Origin: Clostridia bacterium
GTDB taxonomy: Bacteria; Bacillota; Clostridia; Christensenellales; UBA1242
Direction of reading: 5' to 3'
DNA: 14,331 nt
Assembly (NCBI GenBank): GCA_900766395.1
Contig: CAAFWB010000045.1
Coordinates: forward strand, 1 to 14,331
Positions 6,897-14,331 of this stretch are shown piece by piece. The notes under the pieces are model-generated. The model was not told the origin of the DNA and did not search any database. It saw nothing but the letters and a program-made list of their open reading frames with translations. The translations under genes were made by a program, and so were the position numbers. The first letter of the stretch is position 1; every line of letters starts with the position of its first letter.

Positions 6897-8846
6897 TTAT
6901 TTTTTTAACATATCCAAAAATTGTTGTTCAGAAATAACCTTAACACCCAGCGCTGTGGCTTTGTCGAGTTTGCTTCCTGCATTTTCCCCAGCAAGAACAT
7001 AGTCCGTGTTTTTTGAAACTGATGACGAACATTCTCCGCCCTCACTTTCAATGAGTTTTTGTGCATCAAGTCGCGAAAAGTTTTCAAGCGTTCCAGTGAG
7101 AACAAATTTGAGCCCTTTGAACTTTTCTCCGCCCGCAGCGTTGTCATAAACAATGTTCACACCGCGTTCAAAAAGTTTGTTGATATCAGAAATGTTTTCT
7201 TGGTCTTGAAAAAAGTCAAATATTCCTCGTGCCATTATGTCGCCAACATCTCGAATTGCAGCAAGTTCTTCGAGCGATGCGTTTTTTAAGTCTTCAAAAC
7301 TTTTGAAAGTCTTTGCCAAATCTTTGCTTGTTTTTGTCCCAACATTTGGAATTGCAAGCGAATAGATGAAGTTTGCATATGGCACGTTTTTGCTCTTTTC
7401 AATGGACGAAATGATGTTTTCGGACTTTTTGTCTTTGAAACTATCCAAGACGAACAGATCTTCTTTTTTGAGGTCAAAAATTTGATAGTGCTTTTCAACG
7501 CCAAGTTCAGAGTTGAGTTGTTCAATCGTTTTTATGCTTAATCCCTCAATATCAAACGCTTCTTTTGAACAAAAGTGCGTGAGTTTGTTGATTATTTGTT
7601 TTCCACAACCCTCTTTGTTTGGGCAAAATAGGTTTGCACCAATTTCAACAAGTTCGTGATGACAAACTGGGCAATGAGTTGGCTTTTCAATTTCAACCGA
7701 ATTTGGGAGTTCTTGCGCAATGGATAGAATTTCAGGAATAACTTCATTGCTGCGCCTAATAAACACAGTTGAGCCAACTTTGACTTTTTTGCGAACAATG
7801 TCCCCCATGTTGTTGAGTGTCGCACGCGTCACAGTCGCACCAGCAAGAGTGACAGGGTCAACAACTGCGATTGGTGTGAGTTTTCCAGTTCTTCCAACCT
7901 GCCAAATAATATCTTTGAGCAAACTCGTCACCTCAACGGGTGCAAATTTGTAGGCAACGGCCCACTTTGGAAATTTTGCTGTCCAGCCAATCGCCTCACG
8001 TGGTGCAACTTGATCGAGTTTTAGCACCATTCCGTCAATCAGAATGTCAAGATTTGACTTGATTTTGTCAACTCGGTCAATCTCATTTTTTATTTCGTCA
8101 ATGTCGTTAACCGTCTTATAGAAATCGCCCGTCTTAAAGCCGTTTTCAATCAAAAATTCGTGAATTTCTTGTTGTGTCGAGAACTCCTTGCCTTCAATAA
8201 AATTTATCGCATAAGCAAAGAAATCAAGCCGTCTTGCTGCTGTCACTTTTGGGTCAAGGTTTCTGATTGCACCGGCAACAGCATTGCGAGCATTTTTCAA
8301 AGGTTCATTCGCGGTTTCATTATATTTTTTTAGATTCGAAAGAGTGATCATTCCTTCGCCCTGAACAATGAGTCGACCTTTGAATGGAATGGACAAAGGA
8401 ACGCTTTGAATTGTTCGAACTTGCTCCGTGACATCTTCGCCAACTCTTCCGTTCCCACGAGTTCCAGCTTGGGTCAAAATCCCGTTTTCATAAACAATCA
8501 CGATTGAAAGTCCGTCAAATTTATATTCAAGCGAAAATCTTGCGTCTGGCACCGCTTTTTTCATGTCGCGAAGCCATTTTTCAACTTCAGCAATGCTTTG
8601 ACATTTATCAAGCGAAAACAAGGGATTTTTGTGATTATACTTTTTGAAACCCGAAAGCACTTGTCCGCCAACGCGAAGTGATGGCGAATTTGGAAGAACA
8701 ACGCCAGTTTCTTTTTCAAGCGCAATGAGCCTGTCATACATTTTGTCATAATCAGCATCTGCAATTGTTGGGTTGTCGAGAACATAGTAGTTGTGGCAAT
8801 GAATGTTGAGTTCGTCAACCAATTTTTTCATTTCATCAAGATTCAT
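6897..8846 (-). CDS. ligA: NAD+-dependent DNA ligase
   Basis: LigA seals nicks in DNA with NAD+ as cofactor during replication and repair. Domain order is complete: NAD-binding Ia (YYVLDNPTIADADYD, 20-34), adenylation domain with active-site Lys109 in EYKFDG (107-112) and DGMVLK (271-276), OB fold (about 315-385), a Cys4 zinc finger (392, 395, 408, 414), helix-hairpin-helix region (about 425-565) and a C-terminal BRCT domain (about 575-649). Length (649) is slightly short but normal. The start is ATG at 8846-8844, with GAGGTG beginning inside the pcrA stop codon, 8 nt after pcrA, so the two are one operon. gatC, often found after ligA, is not present. No clear terminator follows; the rpoZ promoter begins about 20 nt downstream. 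Confidence 0.97.
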   Translation of the reverse strand: MNLDEMKKLVDELNIHCHNYYVLDNPTIADADYDKMYDRLIALEKETGVVLPNSPSLRVGGQVLSGFKKYNHKNPLFSLDKCQSIAEVEKWLRDMKKAVPDARFSLEYKFDGLSIVIVYENGILTQAGTRGNGRVGEDVTEQVRTIQSVPLSIPFKGRLIVQGEGMITLSNLKKYNETANEPLKNARNAVAGAIRNLDPKVTAARRLDFFAYAINFIEGKEFSTQQEIHEFLIENGFKTGDFYKTVNDIDEIKNEIDRVDKIKSNLDILIDGMVLKLDQVAPREAIGWTAKFPKWAVAYKFAPVEVTSLLKDIIWQVGRTGKLTPIAVVDPVTLAGATVTRATLNNMGDIVRKKVKVGSTVFIRRSNEVIPEILSIAQELPNSVEIEKPTHCPVCHHELVEIGANLFCPNKEGCGKQIINKLTHFCSKEAFDIEGLSIKTIEQLNSELGVEKHYQIFDLKKEDLFVLDSFKDKKSENIISSIEKSKNVPYANFIYSLAIPNVGTKTSKDLAKTFKSFEDLKNASLEELAAIRDVGDIMARGIFDFFQDQENISDINKLFERGVNIVYDNAAGGEKFKGLKFVLTGTLENFSRLDAQKLIESEGGECSSSVSKNTDYVLAGENAGSKLDKATALGVKVISEQQFLDMLKK

Positions 8847-8854
8847 TTTTCACC

Positions 8855-11035
8855 TCACAAAATTGTTAGTGGAGCAATGTCAAGCATTAGTGTTTTTGTT
8901 CCATAATCTTCAAAATTAATATCAGCACATCTATCAACAAGGTCGATTGAAATAATCTTTCCATCACCAAATCTTGTGTGTGTTACATTTTGTCCGACCC
9001 TATATATTGATAAATCTTTCTTTGGAGTTTCAAAACTATTATTTTCTTTTTGTCTGAAATTATTGAAATTTGAAACATTAAATGACGAGCATTTTTGACG
9101 ATGCTCACTCAAGTTCAAAGGCGCAACTTTCTTTTCAAGTCCAAGCTCTGTGAGGAATCTTGAAGGGTTTGAAAAGTCGCGTTTGCCATAGAGATATCTG
9201 CACTTTGTTCGAGTGAGATATAGTCTTTCCTCTGCCCTTGTTATTGCGACATACATCAAGCGTCTTTCTTCTTCCATTTCGGAAGTTGTTGAAATGTTGT
9301 TGCGAATGATTGGGAAAATTTTTTCTTCAAGTCCAACAACAAAAACAACCTTAAATTCAAGACCTTTCACAGCATGAATTGTTGCGAGTTTGACATGATT
9401 ATCGGAGTTTTCCATTCCGTCAGCATCGCTTTCGAGAGTTACATTTTCAACAAACTCACCGAGCGTCAAATCTGGCTGTTTGCTAACTGCCCCCTCAACC
9501 GCCGTCACAAACTGGTCGATGTTTATGAGTTTGTCGTTTTCTTGTTCAATGTCTGGATTATATGCCGAACGAATGTTGAAAGAGTCGATAACGAGTTTAA
9601 CGAACTGAACAACAGATGTTGTTGCGGTGTTTTTTATCTTTTCATACTCTCCCCAAAAGCCAGCAAACTTCTTTTGAAGAGGTCCTTGCGCATCTTGCTT
9701 TGATATGCTCTCACACGCTTGCAATAGCGTTTGATTGTGTATTGTGGCGTAAGCACGAAGTTTGTCGAGGGCTCCATCGCCTATTCCGCGTTTTGGAAAA
9801 TTTATTACACGCAAAAAACTCATTTCATCACTTGGATTGAGGAATAATTTGAGGTATGAAAGAATGTTCTTTATCTCTTGTCTTTCATAGAACTTAAACC
9901 CTCCAAACACCTTGTGAGGAATGTTGTGCGCAAGAAAACTTTGTTCAAATGGAAGTGTCAATGCATTGAGACGCATAAGAACTGCAAAATCGGAATATGA
10001 ATAACCAAATTTTGATGAAAGTTCTTGAATTTTGTTTGCAACAAACTCCGCTTCTTCCCCTTCATCATATCCAACAAAACTTTCAACCGATTCCCCTTCA
10101 TTATTTTCCGTGTATAGCGATTTTGGGTGTCGTTCTTTGTTGTTGAGAATAATCTTGTTCGCAGAGTCCAAAATCTGCTTTGTTGAACGATAGTTTCTTT
10201 CAAGCTTGAATGTTTTGCAGCCAGAAAAATAGTTTTCAAAGCCATATATATTTTCAAAGTTCGCGCCACGCCAAGTGTAGATGCATTGGTCCTCATCGCC
10301 AACAACAAACACATTTTTATGCACACTTGTGAGATGTTTGACAAGTTTCATTTGGACAGCATTTGTATCCTGAAATTCATCAACCAAAACATAGCGAAAG
10401 CGGTTTGCATATCTTTGTTTCACTTCTGGGCAAGTTGCAAAAAGTTCAAGCGTTTTTAGGAGCAAATCGTCAAAATCAAGTGCATTGCTCTCTTTCAAAC
10501 TTTTTTGATATAAATTATAGATTTTGACAATGTCATCAACACAATCAAGGTATTTATTTTCAAGAGCAAAATCATCAATGTCCATATCTTGATTTTTGAT
10601 TTTATCAATGTAGTATATCGCGTCTTTTTTGATGCTGTCGTCATACTTGTTTTCGTCACAAATCTTTTTAATTAGTTTTTCGGTGTCAGAATCGGAATAT
10701 ATCGAAAAGTTCCCCGTGTAGCCTTCAAGATGATGAATGTTTTCACGCAAAATTCTCACACACATTGAGTGGAATGTTGAAATCCAGACATCTGTCCCAT
10801 TTGGACAAAGTGCTGCAACTCTTTCCTTCATTTCACGAGCCGCTTTGTTTGTGAAAGTGATTGCCAAAATCTCATAAGGCGAAACACCCAAGTTTTCAAT
10901 GAGATGTGCGATGCGATAGGTCAAAAGTTTGGTTTTTCCGCTTCCAGCCCCCGCCGTCACCAAAACAGCGCCCTCAGTTTCAATCAGTGCATCATATTGT
11001 TGTTTATTCAAATCGTGTAGGTCAAATTTACTCAT
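8855..11035 (-). CDS. pcrA: ATP-dependent DNA helicase PcrA (UvrD/Rep family)
   Basis: PcrA is the Gram-positive 3'-5' superfamily 1 helicase for DNA repair, rolling-circle plasmid replication and clearing RNA polymerase or RecA from DNA. With the ATG at 11035-11033 as start (726 aa), motifs are LNKQQYDAL (Q motif, 9-17), GAGSGKT (29-35, Walker A), TFTNKAA (60-66), DEFQD (219-223, Walker B), GDEDQCIYTWRGA (246-258, motif III; usually Q-S-I-Y-R-W) and NYRS (281-284). YVAITRAEERLYLT is motif VI, and a Tudor-like C-terminal domain follows (about 677-726), the part that contacts RNA polymerase. A TTG seven codons upstream (11056) is in frame, but it lies inside the promoter and adds nothing conserved, so I reject it. 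No ribosome site precedes the ATG. Confidence 0.96.
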   Translation of the reverse strand: MSKFDLHDLNKQQYDALIETEGAVLVTAGAGSGKTKLLTYRIAHLIENLGVSPYEILAITFTNKAAREMKERVAALCPNGTDVWISTFHSMCVRILRENIHHLEGYTGNFSIYSDSDTEKLIKKICDENKYDDSIKKDAIYYIDKIKNQDMDIDDFALENKYLDCVDDIVKIYNLYQKSLKESNALDFDDLLLKTLELFATCPEVKQRYANRFRYVLVDEFQDTNAVQMKLVKHLTSVHKNVFVVGDEDQCIYTWRGANFENIYGFENYFSGCKTFKLERNYRSTKQILDSANKIILNNKERHPKSLYTENNEGESVESFVGYDEGEEAEFVANKIQELSSKFGYSYSDFAVLMRLNALTLPFEQSFLAHNIPHKVFGGFKFYERQEIKNILSYLKLFLNPSDEMSFLRVINFPKRGIGDGALDKLRAYATIHNQTLLQACESISKQDAQGPLQKKFAGFWGEYEKIKNTATTSVVQFVKLVIDSFNIRSAYNPDIEQENDKLINIDQFVTAVEGAVSKQPDLTLGEFVENVTLESDADGMENSDNHVKLATIHAVKGLEFKVVFVVGLEEKIFPIIRNNISTTSEMEEERRLMYVAITRAEERLYLTRTKCRYLYGKRDFSNPSRFLTELGLEKKVAPLNLSEHRQKCSSFNVSNFNNFRQKENNSFETPKKDLSIYRVGQNVTHTRFGDGKIISIDLVDRCADINFEDYGTKTLMLDIAPLTIL

Positions 11036-11041
11036 GAGCCT

Positions 11042-11069
11042 ATTATAACACAACAATTCAACATTTCAA
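11042..11069 (-). promoter_or_regulatory. SigmaA-type promoter of pcrA, start possibly leaderless
   Basis: On the minus strand TTGAAA (11069-11064), a 16-nt spacer and TATAAT (11047-11042) form a near-consensus promoter; TGT before TATAAT gives an extended -10. Only six bases (AGGCTC) separate the -10 from the pcrA ATG, so the predicted first transcribed base is at or next to the start codon. Confidence 0.78.
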
Positions 11070-11103
11070 ACATTTGACAAGAACATAAATTGATTTTTCG
11101 AAT

Positions 11104-11148
11104 AAAAAAAGGCTGTGAAGAAACACATCAAAAAATTTCTTTACAGCC
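11104..11148 (-). terminator. intrinsic terminator of thrS
   Basis: A 13-bp stem with one G-U wobble (11148-11136 pairing with 11123-11111 on the minus strand) begins 9 nt after the thrS stop. It ends in a GGCTGT/ACAGCC base, has a 12-nt loop, and is followed by seven T (11110-11104). Confidence 0.9.
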
Positions 11149-11157
11149 ATATTTTTT

Positions 11158-12894
11158 TTATCTTGCGAAAGTCCTTATTTCTTCTTTGAGTTTTGCAATG
11201 AAGTCGTCAAGTTTGACACCATTTTCTTGCACATTTTTTCTCGCCCTATACGAAATTGTTTGATTATTTTGTTCTTCATCGCCCAAAATCAAGAAGTATG
11301 GGTTTTTCATGAGTTGTGATTCACGAATCTTGTATCCAATTTTTTCATTTCTGTCATCAAGTTCAACACGAAGCCCAGCAGCTTGAAGTTTTTCATAAAC
11401 TGATTTGGCATACTCTGCATTTCTGTCAGTGAGAGGTGCGACAACAACTTGGACAGGACTGAGCCAAAGTGGGAAAGCACCTGCAAAGTGTTCTGTGATA
11501 ATTCCGATAAATCTTTCAAACGAGCCAAGAATTGCACGGTGAATCATGATAGGCGTCTTCTTTTCGCCTTCTGCGTCAACATATGTTATGCCAAAACGCA
11601 TTGGAAGTTGGAAGTCAAGTTGAACAGCTCCCTTCTGCCATTCAAGTCCCAAGCAGTCCTTCATTTTTATGTCAATTTTTGGACCATAGAACGCGCCATC
11701 GCCTTCATTCACTCTGTAATTGCCCTTTCCGCAAAGTTCGTCAAGAACAGCGCGAAGGTCGCTTTCAGCCTTGTTCCAAGTTTCAATCTCACCCATAAAG
11801 TCTTGTGGACGAGTTGAAAGAGTGAGTTGATAGTTAAGTCCAAAAACTCCATAAATATAGTCGGCAATTTTGATAATTTCTTTGATTTCACTGCCAATTT
11901 GGTCTTCTGTGATATAGTTGTGAGAATCGTCTTGACGGAACATTCTGACACGGAACAATCCGTTGAGTTGACCTGATTTTTCGTTTCTGTGAATGACATC
12001 AACATCATTAAATCTCAAAGGAAGGTCTTTATAACTTCTCATTTTGCTTGCAAAAACTTTGATTGAGTTTGGGCAGTTCATTGGTTTGAGTGCCTGTTCT
12101 TTGCCGTCAGAGTCTTTGAGAACATACATATCTTCTTTGTAGTGGTCCCAGTGACCAGATGTTTTCCAAAGAATTGATGAATTGAGTTGTGGTCCAGAAA
12201 ACTCTTGATAGCCTCTCTTTTGGTGCTCTTCTCTCCAGAAGTTTATGAGAGTGTTGAGAATTGTGAAGCCCTTTGGAAGCCAATAAGCCATTCCAGGAGC
12301 GGTTTCATCAAAGAAGAAAAGCTCTTGTTCTTTGCCAAGTTTTCTATGGTCACGCTTTTTTGCCTCTTCAAGCATGTTGAGATAGTCAGCGAGTTGTTTT
12401 TTGTCTTTGAACGCATAGGCATAAATTCTTTGAAGCATCTTGTTCTTTTCGTTTCCTCTCCAATATGCACCATTGATTTTTGCGAGTTTATACCCAAAGT
12501 TTTGCAATTTCCCCGTGCTTTCAACATGAGGGCCGCGACACAAATCAACAAAATCATCTCCGAGATAATAAACGCTGATAACTTCGTTTTCTGGGAGTTC
12601 GTTGATTAATTCTGTTTTGTATTCGTTGTCTTTGAACATTTCAAGCGCTTCTGCCTTTGATACTTCGCGTCTAACAAACTTTTCGTTGTGACTTATGATG
12701 TTTTTCATTTCTTTTTCAATCTTTGGCAAAACATCTTCCGTAAAAGACTCTGCTGTATCCAAATCATAATAAAACCCATCTTCAATCGCTGGTCCGATTG
12801 TGAGTTTTGTTTTTGGATAAAGCTTCATTATTGCTTTTGCCATGACATGGGCAAGACTATGTCTTCCAATCATTTCCATTTCTTCATTTTCCAT
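11158..12894 (-). CDS. thrS: threonyl-tRNA synthetase lacking the TGS domain
   Basis: ThrRS charges tRNA(Thr) and edits mischarged Ser-tRNA(Thr). At 578 residues it is about 60 shorter than the usual 640, and the whole loss is at the N-terminus: the TGS (N1) domain is absent and the protein opens directly in the editing domain. Editing residues are present: His12 and His16 (H-x3-H), Cys119 and His123 in DLCRGPH. The class II core has HRNE (302-305, motif 2), zinc ligands Cys274, His325 and His452 by alignment to the E. coli enzyme, and GSFERF (457-462, motif 3). The anticodon-binding domain is about 480-578. NCPNS (273-277) differs from the common NCPGH-like sequence. The start is firm: ATG at 12894-12892 with AGGAG 7 nt upstream, right after the T-box terminator, leaving no room for a TGS domain. 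Confidence 0.96.
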   Translation of the reverse strand: MENEEMEMIGRHSLAHVMAKAIMKLYPKTKLTIGPAIEDGFYYDLDTAESFTEDVLPKIEKEMKNIISHNEKFVRREVSKAEALEMFKDNEYKTELINELPENEVISVYYLGDDFVDLCRGPHVESTGKLQNFGYKLAKINGAYWRGNEKNKMLQRIYAYAFKDKKQLADYLNMLEEAKKRDHRKLGKEQELFFFDETAPGMAYWLPKGFTILNTLINFWREEHQKRGYQEFSGPQLNSSILWKTSGHWDHYKEDMYVLKDSDGKEQALKPMNCPNSIKVFASKMRSYKDLPLRFNDVDVIHRNEKSGQLNGLFRVRMFRQDDSHNYITEDQIGSEIKEIIKIADYIYGVFGLNYQLTLSTRPQDFMGEIETWNKAESDLRAVLDELCGKGNYRVNEGDGAFYGPKIDIKMKDCLGLEWQKGAVQLDFQLPMRFGITYVDAEGEKKTPIMIHRAILGSFERFIGIITEHFAGAFPLWLSPVQVVVAPLTDRNAEYAKSVYEKLQAAGLRVELDDRNEKIGYKIRESQLMKNPYFLILGDEEQNNQTISYRARKNVQENGVKLDDFIAKLKEEIRTFAR

Positions 12895-12930
12895 AATAAA
12901 TCTCCTAAATTAAATTTGCTTGCAAAGAAT

Positions 12931-12957
12931 AAAAAAATCCTTTGCCTGAGCAAAGGA
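12931..12957 (-). terminator. T-box-controlled terminator before thrS
   Basis: On the minus strand an 8-bp stem TCCTTTGC/GCAAAGGA (12957-12950 with 12945-12938) closes a 4-nt loop and is followed by seven T (12937-12931). The CCTTT part of its 5' arm can instead pair with AAAGG just upstream of the T-box sequence, forming the antiterminator. Confidence 0.92.
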
Positions 12958-13138
12958 CGATAAATTACCGTGGTTCCACCTTTTTTCAAAATGCAAAACT
13001 GCATTTCCTCTTTTCGTTTATGAATAAGTCTTTGTCAAAGTGGTTTCGCCTCCAATCTATCTCAGGTCTTGCACCAACCGACCCCTCTCTGTGCGACGCA
13101 AATGGAACTACTTGTCTTTGGCTATTATTGATAAACAT
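12931..13138 (-). promoter_or_regulatory. threonine T-box leader of thrS
   Basis: This roughly 200-nt leader senses uncharged tRNA(Thr). On the minus strand its parts appear in the expected order. Stem I base: CAAAG (13120-13116) pairs with CTTTG (13040-13036). The AGAGAG motif lies near 13090 and the distal GGTTGGTG near 13077. The specifier loop is GAA-ACC-A, with the threonine codon ACC at 13044-13042. Stem III is a 7-bp hairpin (13006-12989). The T-box AAGGTGGAACCACGG (12982-12968) has UGGA at 12978-12975 to pair with the tRNA acceptor end; it implies U as discriminator base. Terminator and antiterminator follow. Low charging of tRNA(Thr) should permit read-through into thrS. Confidence 0.95.
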
Positions 13139-13143
13139 AATGT

Positions 13144-13172
13144 GTTATACTCCACAAAAAAACTTTTGTCAA
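13144..13172 (-). promoter_or_regulatory. SigmaA promoter of thrS
   Basis: On the minus strand a perfect TTGACA (13172-13167), a 17-nt spacer and TATAAC (13149-13144) form a near-perfect promoter. Transcription should start around 13136-13138, just ahead of the T-box stem I. It begins 12 nt after the stop codon of the upstream gene. Confidence 0.9.
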
Positions 13173-13184
13173 CAATTTTTGTTA

Positions 13185-13658
13185 TCAGTCTTGTTCAAAA
13201 ATATAATAATTTTTCACATTTTCAAGTGAGGTTTGCTTAAAACAGCACAAATCACACTCACCCAAAATGCTTTTTTCAATCACAACTTTGCCGCCGTCAG
13301 CAAGCAAAGATTCCAACAACTCCTCGTCAACTGGCGCACAAAGCACAACAAGGTCAAACTTGCCTTCAATCCAAGGCAAAATTTCTTCCGGCTCGCCAGT
13401 GTAAAAATTAAGCCTTGGCAAAATATCATAGTTTTCAAAAGCTTCACGAACATTTTGATATGTTTGAATGTCGCAGTCGGTTGATGTTATAAGCGCATTT
13501 GAGTCCGCGTTTAGAACAAGCGAAACAATGTCGTTTGCACGAGTGAGTTCAACCGTGAGAATTGATTTTGGTTTGTAGGCACTTGCAATAAAAGAAAGTT
13601 CCATATTGACATTTGCCGTGTCCATATCAAGGTTGAGGTTCTCAAGATTTTCAGTCAT
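13185..13658 (-). CDS. small Rossmann-like protein of unknown function, possibly a degenerate methyltransferase
   Basis: I do not recognise this 157-residue protein. Its pattern resembles a SAM-dependent O-methyltransferase core: strand ILTVEL (33-38), an acidic strand end TSTDCD (58-63), a segment GEPEEILPWIEGKFDLVVLCAP (88-109) like the G-x-A-x-E-x-L-P...FDLVFIDA pattern, and LLADGGKVVI (118-127). The glycine-rich SAM loop expected after the first strand is missing (ELTRAND instead), so it may bind something else or be inactive. There is no signal peptide or membrane segment. The start is ATG at 13658-13656 with AGGAGG (13670-13665) 6 nt before it; the longer GTG start (13673) lies across that ribosome site and is rejected. 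It overlaps the end of the RNase J gene by 8 nt, so the two are translated together and may be linked in function. Confidence 0.85.
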   Translation of the reverse strand: MTENLENLNLDMDTANVNMELSFIASAYKPKSILTVELTRANDIVSLVLNADSNALITSTDCDIQTYQNVREAFENYDILPRLNFYTGEPEEILPWIEGKFDLVVLCAPVDEELLESLLADGGKVVIEKSILGECDLCCFKQTSLENVKNYYIFEQD

Positions 13659-14331
13659 TTGTTCCCTCCTCACCGCTCATAAACACGAGAGTGAATATCA
13701 TTGGGCGACGTTTTGTGCGTTTGAAAATGAACGATGACATGAGTTTTTTGATTGTGTTTTTCATTTCACTAAGTTCCATATTCAAAATGTCACCGTCAGC
13801 AAGATTTTGAAGGATAAACGATTTCGCGTCTGCAATAAGCTGTTCCGCCTCTTCGTCATAAACAAGTCCGCGAGTGATGATGCAAGGCTCACACGAGAAT
13901 GAAAGCCCATCGCGTTTTATGTCAAGAGCAACAACACACATTCCTTCTTCCGAGAGTTGAAGTCTGTCACGAAGAACATTACTCGACATATCTCCAACGC
14001 CCGAACCATCAATCAAGCGTTGACCCGCCGTCACCATTCCGCATTTTCTCATATAGTTTTCGCCAAGTTCAACCTGCATTCCAAGGTCTGGCAAAATGAT
14101 TTCATTTTTTGACATTCCCATGCTGAGTGCCAACTCCTCGTGGCGTTTGAGATGTCTATATTCGCCATGCACAGGCATAAAGAATTTTGGATTAACAAGT
14201 GCGTGCATTGTTTTGAGTTCTTCTTGGCACGCATGCCCTGATGCGTGGACTTCGGCAAGTTCGTCATAAATGACATCAGCACCTTTTTTATAAAGTGCAT
14301 TAATAACCGAATAAACACTCTTTTCATTTCC
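13651..14331 (-). CDS. rnj: ribonuclease J, C-terminal part
   Basis: This is the last 226 codons of an RNase J gene; the 5' part lies beyond the right edge and the frame stays open to the window end. RNase J is a metallo-beta-lactamase/beta-CASP nuclease with endonuclease and 5'-3' exonuclease activity in Gram-positive mRNA decay and rRNA maturation. The conserved VHASGHACQEEL (residues 30-41 of the visible part) and the following PVHGEYR (active-site and RNA-phosphate-binding region) identify it, as does the TKRRPMI segment near the C-terminus, part of the C-terminal dimerisation domain. It ends with TGA at 13653-13651, overlapping the downstream unknown gene by 8 nt. The window alone does not show whether it is RnjA or RnjB. 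Confidence 0.95.
   Translation of the reverse strand, partial: GNEKSVYSVINALYKKGADVIYDELAEVHASGHACQEELKTMHALVNPKFFMPVHGEYRHLKRHEELALSMGMSKNEIILPDLGMQVELGENYMRKCGMVTAGQRLIDGSGVGDMSSNVLRDRLQLSEEGMCVVALDIKRDGLSFSCEPCIITRGLVYDEEAEQLIADAKSFILQNLADGDILNMELSEMKNTIKKLMSSFIFKRTKRRPMIFTLVFMSGEEGTND

Noticed and set aside
11036..11056. Longer PcrA start at TTG (11056)
   Set aside because: The added seven codons contain the -10 box and are not conserved in PcrA; the ATG at 11035 starts the family sequence.
13659..13673. GTG start five codons earlier for the unknown gene after RNase J
   Set aside because: The added codons are the AGGAGG ribosome site of the ATG at 13658.
1..14331. Mobile elements, CRISPR, phage or defence genes
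   Set aside because: No transposase, integrase, direct-repeat array or defence-type protein is seen; every long real frame is a housekeeping gene or the one unknown gene.

Overview
This AT-rich window looks like an ordinary housekeeping stretch of a low-GC Gram-positive (Bacillota, probably Clostridia-like) chromosome. Supporting signs are GGAGG/GAGGTG-type ribosome sites, intrinsic terminators with T-runs, a T-box leader on thrS, an RNase J, and the gene order priA-def-fmt-rlmN-rsgA-rpe followed by a convergent rpmB. A previously unlisted 33-codon gene near the left end (149-250, minus) is a convincing SpoVM homologue in the position spoVM has in Bacillus subtilis. It implies that the organism, or a recent ancestor, forms endospores. 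I see no mobile element, CRISPR array, tRNA, rRNA or phage gene.

Layout, read in the direction of transcription (right to left, minus strand): the 3' part of a ribonuclease J gene; an overlapping gene for a small Rossmann-like protein of unknown function; a consensus promoter and threonine T-box leader; thrS, encoding a threonyl-tRNA synthetase without the N-terminal TGS domain, and its terminator; an extended -10 promoter placed so that pcrA may be leaderless; pcrA-ligA (DNA repair helicase and NAD+ DNA ligase) as a tight operon; a strong promoter with an overlapping inverted repeat, then rpoZ (RNA polymerase omega) and a terminator; priA-def-fmt-rlmN-rsgA-rpe, all overlapping or separated by 32 nt or less (replication restart, N-terminal Met processing, initiator tRNA formylation, rRNA/tRNA methylation, 30S maturation, pentose phosphate epimerase); a separate promoter and spoVM; and a bidirectional terminator shared with rpmB (L28), the only plus-strand gene, whose 3' end is at the left edge.

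The priA-rpe block is a shortened version of the classical Bacillota cluster. The genes usually found within it or beside it (gmk, coaBC, rsmB, the prpC/prkC phosphatase-kinase pair, thiN) are not present here. The main observations worth following are the SpoVM gene, the possible leaderless start of pcrA, the puzzling start of rsgA (the only good ribosome site lies at and just after the GTG), the TGS-less ThrRS under T-box control, and the unknown gene after RNase J. No clearly new multi-gene system is evident.
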